Made by a program: the position numbers and the translations under genes
Notes under the pieces: model-generated
Seen by the model: only the letters and a program-made list of their open reading frames with translations
What the model was told of the DNA's origin: nothing
The model's database searches: none
Shown: in pieces, positions 30,390 through 40,716 of the stretch
Layout of the letters: every line of letters begins with the position of its first letter
Position numbering within the stretch: the stretch's first letter is position 1
NCBI GenBank assembly: GCA_014378845.1
Contig: JACMNB010000025.1
Coordinates: 1 to 64,000 of the forward strand
Length of the DNA stretch: 64,000 nt
Direction: 5' to 3'
Origin: Methylotenera sp.
GTDB taxonomy: Bacteria; Pseudomonadota; Gammaproteobacteria; Burkholderiales; Methylophilaceae

Positions 30390-32279
30390 GTGAATAATAC
30401 TGGAAAAAACATCGCAATTTGGGTTATCATTTTGTTGGTACTGGGCTCGCTTGTCACGCAATTTATGGGTAAAACCAAAGCTGATACCACTATGCCGTAC
30501 TCGCAATTTATGCAGCAAGCCAAAGATGGCAGCATTGCGAGTGTTGAGGTTGACGGCCATGTGATACGCGGCAAAACCCAAAGTGGCACAGAATTTAATA
30601 CCTATTCCCCAGGCGATTTGTGGATGGTGAATGATTTGCTTAAATACAACGTAAAAGTAGAGGCCAAGCCAGAAGCGCAGCGCTCGCTTTTAATGGATAT
30701 TTTCATGTCATGGTTTCCGATGATTTTATTAATCGGCGTTTGGATTTTCTTTATGCGCCAAATGCAGGGCGGCGGCAAAGGCGGCGGTCCCTTCTCATTT
30801 GGTAAAAGTAAAGCACGTCAATTAGACGAAACCAACAACCAAACCACGTTTGCTGATGTGGCTGGCTGCGATGAGGCGAAAGAAGAAGTGGTAGAAATCG
30901 TTGACTTTTTAAAAGAACCAACTAAATTTCAAAAATTAGGTGGCCGTATTCCACGCGGCGTATTGTTGGTTGGCCCGCCAGGTACAGGCAAAACCTTGCT
31001 AGCCCGCGCGATTGCGGGTGAGGCAAAAGTGCCATTCTTTAGTATTTCAGGCTCCGATTTTGTCGAAATGTTTGTGGGCGTGGGCGCAGCGCGCGTACGC
31101 GATATGTTTGAAACTGCCAAAAAGAACTCACCTTGCATTATTTTTATTGATGAGATTGATGCAGTTGGCCGCAGCCGCGGCGCAGGAACTGGCGGCGGCA
31201 ACGATGAGCGCGAACAAACGCTTAACCAATTATTGGTAGAGATGGATGGCTTTGAAGCGAGTAGCGGCGTGATTATTATTGCCGCAACCAATAGGGCGGA
31301 CGTGCTGGATAAAGCTTTACTACGCCCTGGCCGTTTTGACAGGCAAGTGATGGTTGGCTTGCCCGATATTAAAGGCCGCGAGCAGATTTTATTGGTGCAC
31401 ATGCGTAAAGTGCCACTTGACCCAGATGTAAAAGCAGATATTTTAGCGCGCGGTACGCCAGGTTTTAGCGGTGCAGATTTAGCCAATTTAGTGAACGAGG
31501 CTGCATTATTTGCCGCGCGGCGTAATAAACGTACTGTAGATATGGAAGATTTTGAAGATGCAAAAGACAAGATCTACATGGGCCCCGAGCGTAAATCGAT
31601 GGTGATGCGCGAAGAAGAGCGTCGCAACACGGCCTACCATGAGTCTGGCCATGCGGTGGTGGCAAAATTGTTACCAAAAGCTGACCCAGTGCATAAAGTC
31701 ACCATTATGCCGCGCGGTTGGGCTCTGGGTTTAACCTGGCAGTTGCCTGAGTTTGACCGCATTAGTAATTACAAAGACAAAATGTTAGAAGAAATTTCGA
31801 TTTTGTTTGGCGGGCGAATTGCAGAAGAAATTTTTATGCACCAAATGAGCACTGGCGCCAGCAACGACTTTGAACGTGCAACCAAATTAGCGCGCGATAT
31901 GGTGACTAAATACGGCATGAGCGATAATTTAGGCATTATGGTGTACACGGGTAGCGAGCAAGATTCCTTTTTTGGTAGTATGAGTAGCAAAACGGTATCT
32001 GAAGCCACACAGCAAAAAGTAGATGCCGAAATCAGGCGCATTTTAGACGAGCAATATGGTGTTGCACGAAGTTTACTGGAAACCAACAAAGATAAGGTAG
32101 AAGCGATGACGGCTGCTTTGATGGAGTTTGAAACCATTGATGCTGACCAAATCAACGATATTATGGCGGGTATACCTGTACGCGAACCAAAACCGCGGCA
32201 AGCGGCAATTAAGCCAACTAGCAGTAGCGGCGGTGGCAGCACATCGACACCTGCGCCGCAACCAGCCACTAAAAGCTGA
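30390..32279 (+). CDS. ftsH: ATP-dependent zinc metalloprotease FtsH
   Basis: [50 protein letters not shown] motif, HESGHAVV zinc site. Confidence 0.98.
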   Translation: MNNTGKNIAIWVIILLVLGSLVTQFMGKTKADTTMPYSQFMQQAKDGSIASVEVDGHVIRGKTQSGTEFNTYSPGDLWMVNDLLKYNVKVEAKPEAQRSLLMDIFMSWFPMILLIGVWIFFMRQMQGGGKGGGPFSFGKSKARQLDETNNQTTFADVAGCDEAKEEVVEIVDFLKEPTKFQKLGGRIPRGVLLVGPPGTGKTLLARAIAGEAKVPFFSISGSDFVEMFVGVGAARVRDMFETAKKNSPCIIFIDEIDAVGRSRGAGTGGGNDEREQTLNQLLVEMDGFEASSGVIIIAATNRADVLDKALLRPGRFDRQVMVGLPDIKGREQILLVHMRKVPLDPDVKADILARGTPGFSGADLANLVNEAALFAARRNKRTVDMEDFEDAKDKIYMGPERKSMVMREEERRNTAYHESGHAVVAKLLPKADPVHKVTIMPRGWALGLTWQLPEFDRISNYKDKMLEEISILFGGRIAEEIFMHQMSTGASNDFERATKLARDMVTKYGMSDNLGIMVYTGSEQDSFFGSMSSKTVSEATQQKVDAEIRRILDEQYGVARSLLETNKDKVEAMTAALMEFETIDADQINDIMAGIPVREPKPRQAAIKPTSSSGGGSTSTPAPQPATKS

Positions 32280-32292
32280 TAGTTTGCAGCTT

Positions 32293-32321
32293 AAAAAAGG
32301 CTAGATTTCTAGCCTTTTTTA
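32293..32321 (+). terminator. Rho-independent terminator of ftsH
   Basis: aaaaaaggctagatttctagccttttttatt. Confidence 0.85.
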
Positions 32322-32385
32322 TTGGTCGCTATTTTTTATTGATCGAGATTTTCAATTTATATTTTAACTTTTATGTTTTATTTGT

Positions 32386-32461
32386 CATCGCTAGCACAGC
32401 GAAGCAATCTAACTATTACCAGAATAAGCTGTAGATTGCCACGCTCCGCTTGCAATGACGG
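32386..32461. repeat. intergenic palindrome, diverged GTCATTGCGAG family
   Basis: gtcatcgctagcacagcgaagcaatct ... agattgccacgctccgcttgcaatgacgg. Confidence 0.7.
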
Positions 32462-32479
32462 CCTGTAGTATAATTAGTC

Positions 32480-33304
32480 ATGATATTTGATTGTGGAAAG
32501 TTTCAGCTCGATTTAACAGCGCCTAAAGTGATGGGTATTGTGAATGTTACGCCTGACTCTTTCTCTGATGGCGGTCAGTTTGCTGCCAGCAATTTGGCGA
32601 TAGAGCATGCTCTTGAGCTAGCGGAAGAGGGCGCAGCAATACTGGATATTGGCGGCGAATCAACCCGCCCAAACGCCGTGCCAGTTGGCTTGCAAGAAGA
32701 GCTGGGCCGCGTGATTCCCGTGATTGAGGCTTTAGTTAGCAAAGTTAATATTCCTATTTCAATCGATACCTACAAGCCGCAAGTAATGCAAGCTGCCATT
32801 GCAGCGGGTGCCAGCATCGTCAACGATGTGCGGGCTTTACAAGAAGAAGGCGCAATTGAAGTGGTGGCGAAATCCAACGCTGGCGTATGTTTAATGCACA
32901 TGCAAGGCACGCCGCAAACCATGCAAGTTAACCCGCAGTATGATAATGTCGTCAACGAGGTGATTGCGTTTTTGCAATCACGTCAGCAAGCCTGTATTGA
33001 TGCCGGCATCACCAAAGACCGCATTGTGCTTGACCCTGGCTTTGGTTTTGGTAAAACGCGGGCACACAATATAGTGCTCATTCAGCATTTGCATCAGTTT
33101 TCTACGCTTGGTCAGCCCCTATTGGTGGGACTTTCACGCAAATCCATTTTAGGTCAATTAACTGACAACGATGTGGATGCTAGGCTGTACGCCAGCATTG
33201 CAGCCAATGTGATTGCAGCATTGAACGGTGCTAAAATAGTGCGGGTGCATGATGTTAAAGCGACAGTAGATGCCTTAAAAATAGTGTCTGCAATTCAACA
33301 ATAA
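32480..33304 (+). CDS. folP: dihydropteroate synthase
   Basis: VMGIVNVTPDSFSDGGQF, DIGGESTRPNA, DPGFGFGKTRAHN. Confidence 0.97.
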   Translation: MIFDCGKFQLDLTAPKVMGIVNVTPDSFSDGGQFAASNLAIEHALELAEEGAAILDIGGESTRPNAVPVGLQEELGRVIPVIEALVSKVNIPISIDTYKPQVMQAAIAAGASIVNDVRALQEEGAIEVVAKSNAGVCLMHMQGTPQTMQVNPQYDNVVNEVIAFLQSRQQACIDAGITKDRIVLDPGFGFGKTRAHNIVLIQHLHQFSTLGQPLLVGLSRKSILGQLTDNDVDARLYASIAANVIAALNGAKIVRVHDVKATVDALKIVSAIQQ

Positions 33305-33324
33305 AATTAAAAAAATAGGCAAAA

Positions 33325-34686
33325 ATGACTAAACAATACTTTGGAACCGATGGCATTCGTGGACGCGTTGGTGATGCGCCGATAACGCCCGATTTTGTGA
33401 TGCGCTTGGGTTATGCGGCTGGCCGCGTATTAGCCTTAAATAGCCACTTAAGCGCAGGTGCGCGGCCAACCGTGCTAATCGGTAAAGACACGCGCATTTC
33501 GGGCTATATGCTAGAGGCCGCATTAGAGGCAGGTTTGACGGCTGCGGGTGTTGATACATTGCTAACAGGCCCAATGCCTACGCCCGCAGTGGCTTATTTA
33601 ACGCGAGCCTTACGCGCTCAAGCAGGCATTGTCATTACAGCGTCGCATAATCCATTTGAAGATAATGGCATTAAGTTTTTCTCAAGCGCTGGTTTAAAGC
33701 TGGATGACACCATTGAACACGCGATAGAGCTTGAACTTGCGCAGCCTATGGCGTGCATGCCATCAGCCAAGCTGGGTAAAGCGCGCCGCATTGATGATGC
33801 GCCAGGGCGCTATGTGGAGTTTTGTAAAAGCACGTTTCCGAATCATTTGGATTTGCGTGGCCTAAAAATCGTGCTCGATTGCGCGCATGGTGCAACTTAT
33901 CACGTTGCGCCGCCAGTGTTTCACGAGCTTGGCGCAGAAGTTATCGCGATTGGCAACAAGCCAAATGGCCTCAACATCAATTTGGATGCGGGCTCTACGC
34001 ATCCACAATCCCTGCAAGCTGCCGTTGTAGAACACAAAGCCGATTTAGGCATTGCGTTTGATGGTGATGGTGACCGTGTGATGATGGTGGACGGCACTGG
34101 CAATTTGCTTGATGGCGATCAGTTGTTGTATATCATTGCCAGTGGCTTGCACAGTAAAGGCGAGCTGCAAGGCGGCGTAGTTGGCACGCTGATGACCAAT
34201 TTGGCCATGGAGCACGCGCTATCCAGCCAAAAAATCCCTTTTGTACGTGCAAAAGTGGGCGATAGATATGTGTTAGAACAGCTTAATAAAACAGGCTGGC
34301 GCTTAGGCGGCGAAAATTCAGGCCATATTTTAACACTCGATAAAACCACTAGTGGCGATGCGATTATTGCCGCGTTACAAGTGCTGCACGCGCTAAAACT
34401 AAGCGGCAAAACCTTAGAAACCTTAGGTAAAGAGCTAGTTTTGTATCCGCAAGTGCTGATAAACGTGACAACTAAAAATAAATTAGAGCTAAACTTACCG
34501 CAACTTCAAACCGCCGTTAAAAAAGCTGAAGTTGAGTTAAACGGCGCGGGGCGCGTACTACTGCGCGCCTCAGGCACCGAGCCAAAAGTCCGCGTCATGG
34601 TAGAAGGGGAAGACGCAAAGTTGGTGCAAAAACTGGCTGAGGACATTGCGGCAGTGGTTAAACAAGCAGAAACAATCAATACTTAG
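33325..34686 (+). CDS. glmM: phosphoglucosamine mutase
   Basis: [61 protein letters not shown]. Confidence 0.97.
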   Translation: MTKQYFGTDGIRGRVGDAPITPDFVMRLGYAAGRVLALNSHLSAGARPTVLIGKDTRISGYMLEAALEAGLTAAGVDTLLTGPMPTPAVAYLTRALRAQAGIVITASHNPFEDNGIKFFSSAGLKLDDTIEHAIELELAQPMACMPSAKLGKARRIDDAPGRYVEFCKSTFPNHLDLRGLKIVLDCAHGATYHVAPPVFHELGAEVIAIGNKPNGLNINLDAGSTHPQSLQAAVVEHKADLGIAFDGDGDRVMMVDGTGNLLDGDQLLYIIASGLHSKGELQGGVVGTLMTNLAMEHALSSQKIPFVRAKVGDRYVLEQLNKTGWRLGGENSGHILTLDKTTSGDAIIAALQVLHALKLSGKTLETLGKELVLYPQVLINVTTKNKLELNLPQLQTAVKKAEVELNGAGRVLLRASGTEPKVRVMVEGEDAKLVQKLAEDIAAVVKQAETINT

Positions 34687-34715
34687 TGTTGGCAAATCAC
34701 CTGCTTAAAAGCTTT

Positions 34716-35705
34716 TTATAAGTTAAAAAGACTAATCAAGCTTATTAAGCTGCCAACTAAAATTAACAAGCTTTTAGTCTTGATGTGTTTAGTAATGTAG
34801 GCTGCAAATGGCGCTGCAAACAAACCGCCAACCACCAAACCAGCCACAATAACCCACACAGTGTGGTCTAGTATTGAAAACAGCGCGGCTGCTGCGGTTA
34901 CTGTGAGAAAAAATTCTGGAAAATTGACAGATCCGATGATGGTTCTAGGTCGTGACCAGAACCCACCAAAGTCGTGGTGACAATTGGCCCCAGCCGCCGC
35001 CACCTGTCGTATCCATAAAGCTGCCAAATAATGCGAGTGGGGCGATTTTTGCAGTATTAATTTCACGTTTGGGGCGAAAATGCCCAAAGGCTTTGCTGAG
35101 TACATACAAGCCCATTAATAATAAATAAGCGCTAATGTAAGGTTTAAGCGCTTTGCCATCAATATTACCTAAAATATAAGGACAAACTAATGCGCCTAAA
35201 ATACCTGGAATCAATAGGCTAAAAAATAATTTTTTATTGACGTTGCCCACTTTTAGCTGTGCTACACCCGAAACGCCGGTGGTAAATACTTCAGCTAAAT
35301 GCGTTGCACCGCTAGCCATAGAAGGCGATGCGCCTACCGCTAACAAAAAACTACTGGTAGTAATTCCATAAGCCATACCTAGCGCGCCATCAATGACTTG
35401 TGCTAAAAGTCCTACCGCAACTGCGCTCCAAAACATAGGGTTTTGTAAAGCGTTACTAACAATTTCAGCTCCACTCAGTTTGTTATTGCCAAAAAAAATT
35501 GATAAGCAAAATAGAAAATAAGGCTGGTTAGTATTGCAAAAACTAAATAACTCGCTATGGTTAACAGTGGATGCGCTGAGGCATTCGTAATGTCATGTTC
35601 TATAGGCGGCAAGCCGAATTCGGCGTGTGACGAATTAATGCTGTTTAGTTTTGCATCAATATTGGTTGAGTCTGCTTTTTATAGGTTTAAACGACGTATT
35701 TTCAT
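34716..35705 (-). pseudogene. TSUP/TauE-like permease broken by one in-frame stop and three frameshifts
   Basis: Pieces: MKIRRLNL*KADSTNID..YFAYQFF / FGNNKLSGAEIVSNALQNPMFWSAVAVGLLAQVIDGALGMAYG..GGGGWG / PIVTTTLVGSGHD / PRTIIGSVNFPEFFLTVTAAAALF.. Confidence 0.85.
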
Positions 35706-35908
35706 TTCAAGCTCTATGTATTCAAAGAGCTCATTTTACGATTTAACGTTTTAGTTTTAAATAATTTGTGATTATAATTTAATGGTAATTAGTTATATTA
35801 AAATATACATTAAGAAAAAATAACAGTTTACTTAAAGCAAAAAACATTCAAACCCGTTTTTTAACAAAAAACAACGCTAACAACACATCTATTTTAAAGT
35901 TCTAAATC

Positions 35909-36163
35909 ATGAACACAACCGATTTAATTGGCTATATTTCAGCTTGTTTAACCACCATTTCTTTTGTGCCGCAGGTCTTGCACTCCATTAAAACGCGCGA
36001 TTTATCAGGCGTATCATTACCCATGTATGGCTTATTTAGTGCGGGCGTTGCAGGTTGGGTTATTTACGGCTTTTATATTGCAAGCCTGCCAATCATCATC
36101 GCCAATTCAATCACATTAATATTGGCATGCATGGTGCTTTATCTAAAAATTAAACATCGTTAA
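35909..36163 (+). CDS. SemiSWEET/PQ-loop family transporter
   Basis: 84 aa, three TM segments, ISFVPQVLHSIKTRDLSGVSLPMYGLFSAGVAGWVIYG. Confidence 0.85.
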   Translation: MNTTDLIGYISACLTTISFVPQVLHSIKTRDLSGVSLPMYGLFSAGVAGWVIYGFYIASLPIIIANSITLILACMVLYLKIKHR

Positions 36164-36235
36164 CATTACATTAAAAATTGTATAAACAGTATTAACCGTT
36201 ATTTATCAGTTAGTTATATACAAAAAATTCACTTT

Positions 36236-36253
36236 TTGTCATTAAATAGTCAT
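36236..36253 (+). promoter_or_regulatory. candidate Pho box upstream of the PAP2 gene
   Basis: TTGTCAT-TAAA-TAGTCAT (7-4-7); CACAAT -10-like 10 bp downstream. Confidence 0.6.
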
Positions 36254-36301
36254 TTTTAACTGACACAATTTCTACTTCAACAACCTTGGTTGGAGAGTTA
36301 A

Positions 36302-36874
36302 GTGCCCAATAAAAAGCGCCACACTATTGAAATTTACCTTACAAATCACTTAAGCCGAGTGCTCATGCTGGATAGCGCGCTGTGCGTAAGCGTAAGCCAC
36401 ACCAGCCAATATAGGCTGGTTCGCATCTGGTTTCGCCTAGTCAGTCGCTTAGGCGATGGTGTGTTTTGGTACACATTAATGGCGGCAATTTTAATAACGC
36501 AGCAGCAAAGTGGCCTGCTGCCTGTGCTACATATGGCGATAGTGGGTTTAACTGGCACGCTATTGTACAAATGGTTAAAACGCAAAACGCATCGGCCACG
36601 CCCGGCGCAAGTGCATCAAGACGTGTGGGTGACGGGCAAGCCGCTAGATTATTTTAGTTTTCCGTCTGGCCACACCTTGCATGCCGTGGTATTTAGCGTG
36701 GTCGCACTATTTTATTACCCACAGTTGGCAGCTATTTTAATTCCCTTTGCCATGATGGTGGCGATGTCACGCGTTGTTTTAGGCTTGCATTATCCAAGCG
36801 ACGTGCTGGCGGGCGCGGCGATTGGCTACTTGCTCGCGCAATTGTCATTTCAATTGTTGGCTATCACTAGTTAA
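36302..36874 (+). CDS. PAP2 family phosphatase (phosphatidic acid phosphatase-like; GTG start)
   Basis: KWLKRKTHRPRP, FSFPSGHTLHAV, SRVVLGLHYPSDVLAG (three PAP2 motifs). Confidence 0.88.
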   Translation: MPNKKRHTIEIYLTNHLSRVLMLDSALCVSVSHTSQYRLVRIWFRLVSRLGDGVFWYTLMAAILITQQQSGLLPVLHMAIVGLTGTLLYKWLKRKTHRPRPAQVHQDVWVTGKPLDYFSFPSGHTLHAVVFSVVALFYYPQLAAILIPFAMMVAMSRVVLGLHYPSDVLAGAAIGYLLAQLSFQLLAITS

Positions 36875-36909
36875 TAGCATTAGCGAATCGATTTAACCAA
36901 TTTATTTGA

Positions 36910-37797
36910 TTAATTAATTCCATTAGATTGCTTTGCTGTTGCTGCGTAAAAATGAAGGGGCGTAGCTAAGCGCTTAATTAAATCTTGTAAGCATTGCTCA
37001 CGCCAAATTAACATTTCTGCTGCGCTAAAGTGATTCAGTTCTGGTTGCCAGCTGGGCCAATTGCCTTGCAATGATTGTTCAAAGTTAGCAAGCGCATGGC
37101 TGGTTTTGCTCACATAATAGTCACAGTTTTTTACAAACTCGCTATCACTTATTTTAAGCGCCCACAGCATGATTGTTGAAAGTTGCGTCACGCGCAGTAA
37201 ACCATCGGCCCAAGCCAAAAATCGCAATTGGCGTTTAGCGTGCGCGGTGCTAACCTCAAAATAAGGCGCTATAAACTCACTTAACACATCTATATTGCTC
37301 AAAATAAGGTGGTGCGGGCAATGGGTTATTTGCTTATCAAGATGGGCGTCCATCGCCCATTCTGAGGTAATGTGCGCAGCAGCGCTTTTATTTAACCAGC
37401 TAATATGCGCCCATTTAGCCTCATGCGCAGGCACAAAATGGTTATGCGCAATCACATCAACAAACAAATGGCTGTTGTAACCAACGGCCATGGCTATTTC
37501 TTCATGAGTAGTGGCATTTTGCATCATTTGCTCTGCCTTTTGCCAATGGTGCGTGCTGTTAAACGCCTTAGCCACTACGGCTAAATCGGGTAAGCAAGCA
37601 CCTGCTAATACTAACTTTGGAAACCGATTAATCGCAGCTTGAATTTTTGGGTCTAATAACGGTGTGGATAGCAGTAAGTACTGCGAAAAAAATAAGTGCG
37701 TATACAATCCCCAAGCATTCGCATCCATTGCATAAAACACAAGCGGAAACGCCCATAGCAGCTTGATATAGGTCTGTTTTATAGAAGACTTTTTCAT
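36910..37797 (-). CDS. zinc-dependent phospholipase C-like secreted protein
   Basis: MKKSSIKQ.. signal peptide; predicted mature N-terminus ANA|WGLYTHLFFSQ; GYNSHLFVDVIAHNHFVP and HITSEWAMDAHL metal-ligand-like motifs. Confidence 0.7.
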   Translation of the reverse strand: MKKSSIKQTYIKLLWAFPLVFYAMDANAWGLYTHLFFSQYLLLSTPLLDPKIQAAINRFPKLVLAGACLPDLAVVAKAFNSTHHWQKAEQMMQNATTHEEIAMAVGYNSHLFVDVIAHNHFVPAHEAKWAHISWLNKSAAAHITSEWAMDAHLDKQITHCPHHLILSNIDVLSEFIAPYFEVSTAHAKRQLRFLAWADGLLRVTQLSTIMLWALKISDSEFVKNCDYYVSKTSHALANFEQSLQGNWPSWQPELNHFSAAEMLIWREQCLQDLIKRLATPLHFYAATAKQSNGIN

Positions 37798-37830
37798 AAG
37801 CGTACTGTTGCACGCGATGATGAATAAAAC

Positions 37831-37848
37831 GTGACAAATGCATGAACG
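37831..37848 (-). promoter_or_regulatory. weak candidate Pho box upstream of the PLC-like gene
   Basis: Minus strand CGTTCAT-GCAT-TTGTCAC; no clear -10. Confidence 0.3.
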
Positions 37849-37869
37849 TTTGATGAAACCGTGCATAAA

Positions 37870-37887
37870 AAGTCATGTGATTGTCAT
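37870..37887 (+). promoter_or_regulatory. candidate Pho box upstream of the GT4 gene
   Basis: AAGTCAT-GTGA-TTGTCAT (7-4-7); TAGCAT -10-like 10 bp downstream. Confidence 0.55.
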
Positions 37888-37929
37888 ATTTAACCTTTAG
37901 CATGGCTTGTCGAAATATGAGCTAAGCCC

Positions 37930-39150
37930 ATGAAAATATTACTGAAAATTTTATTGATCTCGGATGTTTACTTTCCGCGCGTTAATGGCGTTTCAACTTC
38001 AATACGTACCTTTACCGAGCAACTACAGTTGCTTGGGCATACCGTACATTTGATTGCCCCCGATTATGGTATTAAGACAATAGATGAAGCTTGGATAACG
38101 CGCGTGCCTGCGCGCAATATTTATTTTGACCCTGAAGATAAGTTGATGAAAGTTGGCGAAATTTTGGCGCTATTGCCCAGCTTAAAAGGCCAACAATTCG
38201 ATCTAATACATATTCACACGCCTTTTATTGCGCATTACGCAGGTTTAAAATTAGGCAAGTTATTGCACATTCCGGTGGTAGAAACTTACCACACTTTTTT
38301 TGAGGATTATTTGCATCATTACTTGCCTTGGATTCCAAGCGTGGCCGCGCGCGGCTTGGCGCGTTATATTTCTAAAAGGCAATGTAATCAGGTGGACGCA
38401 ATTGTGGCGCCATCAAGGCCAATGCTAGACGTGCTGCGCAGCTACGGCATTAAGGCGCGGGCCGAAGTCATTGCAACGGGTTTGCAAACCCACAGTTTTA
38501 GTGAAGCCAATGGTGATGCGTTTAGGTTGCAATATGGCATCGCTTTAGACAGGCCGATGTTGTTATATGTGGGCCGCGTCGCGTTTGAAAAGAATATTCA
38601 TTTTTTACTCAATGTGGTTAAGCAGCTAAGTGAAATGATGCCAGAAGTGTTGTTTGTGATTGCCGGCGAAGGCCCAGCAGAAGCCAGTTTACGCGCGGCG
38701 GTAAACTCGTTAGGCATAACAAGAAATGTGCAATTTATTGGCTATTTAGACCGCGAAAAAGAATTAAATGCCTGCTATCAATCGGCAGATATTTTCGTAT
38801 TTGCTTCTAAAAGTGAGACGCAAGGCTTGGTGCTTTTAGAAGCAATGGCGCAAGGCACACCAGTTGTCGCGATTGCCGAACTTGGCACTGCGTCAATATT
38901 GATTGAAGGCGAGGGCGCGCTGATTGCGCCAGAAGACGCGCTAATATTTGTGCAAAAGGTGCGCAATTTGTTGGCGAACCCTGCATATCGCAAGCTTTTG
39001 GGGGAGCACGGACGCGCTTATGCGCAAAGTAAATGGTCAGCTTTAAGGCAAGCAGAGCGTATGGTTACCTTTTATGCTGACATAATTCACGCGAGCGTAA
39101 AAGCAAAACAGCCTGATGTGCATCAACAGGCTTTTTTGAAAGAACGATAA
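37930..39150 (+). CDS. glycosyltransferase family 4 (MgtA/SqdX-like)
   Basis: LLISDVYFPRVNGVSTSIRTFTEQLQLLGHTVHLIAPDYG, YVGRVAFEKNI, FASKSETQGLVLLEAMAQGTPVVA. Confidence 0.9.
   Translation: MKILLKILLISDVYFPRVNGVSTSIRTFTEQLQLLGHTVHLIAPDYGIKTIDEAWITRVPARNIYFDPEDKLMKVGEILALLPSLKGQQFDLIHIHTPFIAHYAGLKLGKLLHIPVVETYHTFFEDYLHHYLPWIPSVAARGLARYISKRQCNQVDAIVAPSRPMLDVLRSYGIKARAEVIATGLQTHSFSEANGDAFRLQYGIALDRPMLLYVGRVAFEKNIHFLLNVVKQLSEMMPEVLFVIAGEGPAEASLRAAVNSLGITRNVQFIGYLDREKELNACYQSADIFVFASKSETQGLVLLEAMAQGTPVVAIAELGTASILIEGEGALIAPEDALIFVQKVRNLLANPAYRKLLGEHGRAYAQSKWSALRQAERMVTFYADIIHASVKAKQPDVHQQAFLKER
39105..39137 (+). terminator. terminator hairpin overlapping the 3' end of the GT4 CDS
   Basis: agcctg-atgtgcatcaa-caggct followed by ttttt. 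Confidence 0.65.
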
Positions 39151-39190
39151 ACGCTAGCGTTTTGAGATTGTATTAGGGTAAAACCAGCTA

Positions 39191-39895
39191 TTAATCTTTA
39201 GCGGTTTCTTCCATCTCTTCCATACTAATATGACGCACGTCTTTGCCTTTTACCATGTAAACCACGTATTCTGAGATATTTTTAGCATGGTCGCCAATGC
39301 GTTCTACCGCTTTGGCCAAAAATAAGACTTCTAACGAGATAGAAATGGTGCGCGGATCTTCCAGCATAAAAGTAATCAGCTGACGAATGGCGGCTTGATA
39401 TTGCTCATCCACTTCTTCATCCATACGCGCAATTGCAATTACTTTAGTCGCGTCAGATCGCGCAAACGCGTCAAGCGCCATGTGCAACATATTGCGCGCT
39501 GTGCTTGCCATGGCTTTAATTTCAACAAATCTTGGCGTTAATTTTTGTGTGCTTTCTGAAGCTTTTAGTGCAAAGCGCGCAATCTTAGTCGCTTCATCAC
39601 CAATGCGCTCAAGATCAGTAATGGTTTTAATCATCATTAATACCATGCGCAAATCACCTGCGGTTGGCTGGCGGCGTGCAATAATATGACTACAATCTTC
39701 GTCCACTTGTACTTCTAAACCGTTTACGAGATGATCTTTTTTAATCACGCTTTTGGCAAGTTTTTGGTTTCCGCTTATTAACGATTCTAGCGCGTCAATA
39801 ATTTGCTGCTCAACCAGTGCGCCCATCTCTAAAACCTTGGCGCGCACCGCCTCAAGCTCGGCATCGTATTGTTTAAATATGTGTTCAGATTGCAT
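39191..39895 (-). CDS. phoU: phosphate signalling complex protein PhoU
   Basis: HIFKQYDAELEAVRAKVLEMGALVEQQI, ERIGDEATKIA, AVERIGDHAKNISEYVVYMVKG. Confidence 0.96.
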   Translation of the reverse strand: MQSEHIFKQYDAELEAVRAKVLEMGALVEQQIIDALESLISGNQKLAKSVIKKDHLVNGLEVQVDEDCSHIIARRQPTAGDLRMVLMMIKTITDLERIGDEATKIARFALKASESTQKLTPRFVEIKAMASTARNMLHMALDAFARSDATKVIAIARMDEEVDEQYQAAIRQLITFMLEDPRTISISLEVLFLAKAVERIGDHAKNISEYVVYMVKGKDVRHISMEEMEETAKD

Positions 39896-39929
39896 TGTTT
39901 ATTCCTTTTTTACTTATTTTATTGCTTTT

Positions 39930-40709
39930 TTAGCCAAATTTGCCAGAAATATAATCTTCGGTCTCTTTACGGCTTGGGCGCGTAAAAATTGTGTTGGTAT
40001 CATCATATTCCATTAGCTCACCCAGGTACATATAAGCCGTGTAATCAGACACCCGCGCGGCTTGTTGCATATTGTGCGTCACCACCAATATAGTCAATTT
40101 TTGCTTCAATTCACTCATTAACTCTTCAATATTGGCAGTTGCGATTGGGTCTAGCGCGCTGGTAGGCTCATCAAATAGCATAATTTCCGGGTCTGTGGCC
40201 AGCGCGCGGGCAATGCACAAACGTTGTTGTTGGCCGCCCGACAAATTAAACGCTAAATCTTGCTGACGATCTTTAACTTCGTTCCATAGCGCAGCGCCAT
40301 TTAACGCTTCCTCTACTTTTTCATCTAATTTGCGCTTATTGTTTTCACCGCGAACGCGCAAACCGTACGCCACGTTTTCATAGATTGATTTAGGAAAAGG
40401 GTTTGGTTTTTGAAACACCATGCTGATGCGCATGCGCACTTCAATCGGGTCAACACCGTGTTCTAAAATATTGGTGTTATCGGGTTGCATCACAATTTGG
40501 CCTTGGTATTTGTTACCAGGATACAAATCATGCATGCGGTTAAAGCAGCGCAAAAAGGTCGATTTTCCGCAGCCAGATGGGCCAATCAGCGCGGTAATTT
40601 TATTTTCATACAACGGCATATTAACGCTTTTAAGCGCTTGCATGCCATTTGCATAGAAAAAGTTAAGATCGCGTGACTCAGCTTTGATTGGGGTTGTTGG
40701 GGTAATCAT
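39930..40709 (-). CDS. pstB: phosphate ABC transporter ATP-binding protein
   Basis: [56 protein letters not shown]. Confidence 0.97.
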   Translation of the reverse strand: MITPTTPIKAESRDLNFFYANGMQALKSVNMPLYENKITALIGPSGCGKSTFLRCFNRMHDLYPGNKYQGQIVMQPDNTNILEHGVDPIEVRMRISMVFQKPNPFPKSIYENVAYGLRVRGENNKRKLDEKVEEALNGAALWNEVKDRQQDLAFNLSGGQQQRLCIARALATDPEIMLFDEPTSALDPIATANIEELMSELKQKLTILVVTHNMQQAARVSDYTAYMYLGELMEYDDTNTIFTRPSRKETEDYISGKFG

Positions 40710-40716
40710 TTAGTTT

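Noticed and set aside
30929-32269. Antisense ORFs inside ftsH
   Set aside because: Antisense to a conserved AAA protease; no recognisable domains.
35557-35754. 65-aa plus-strand ORF
   Set aside because: Overlaps the opposite strand of the TSUP pseudogene N-terminus; no support.
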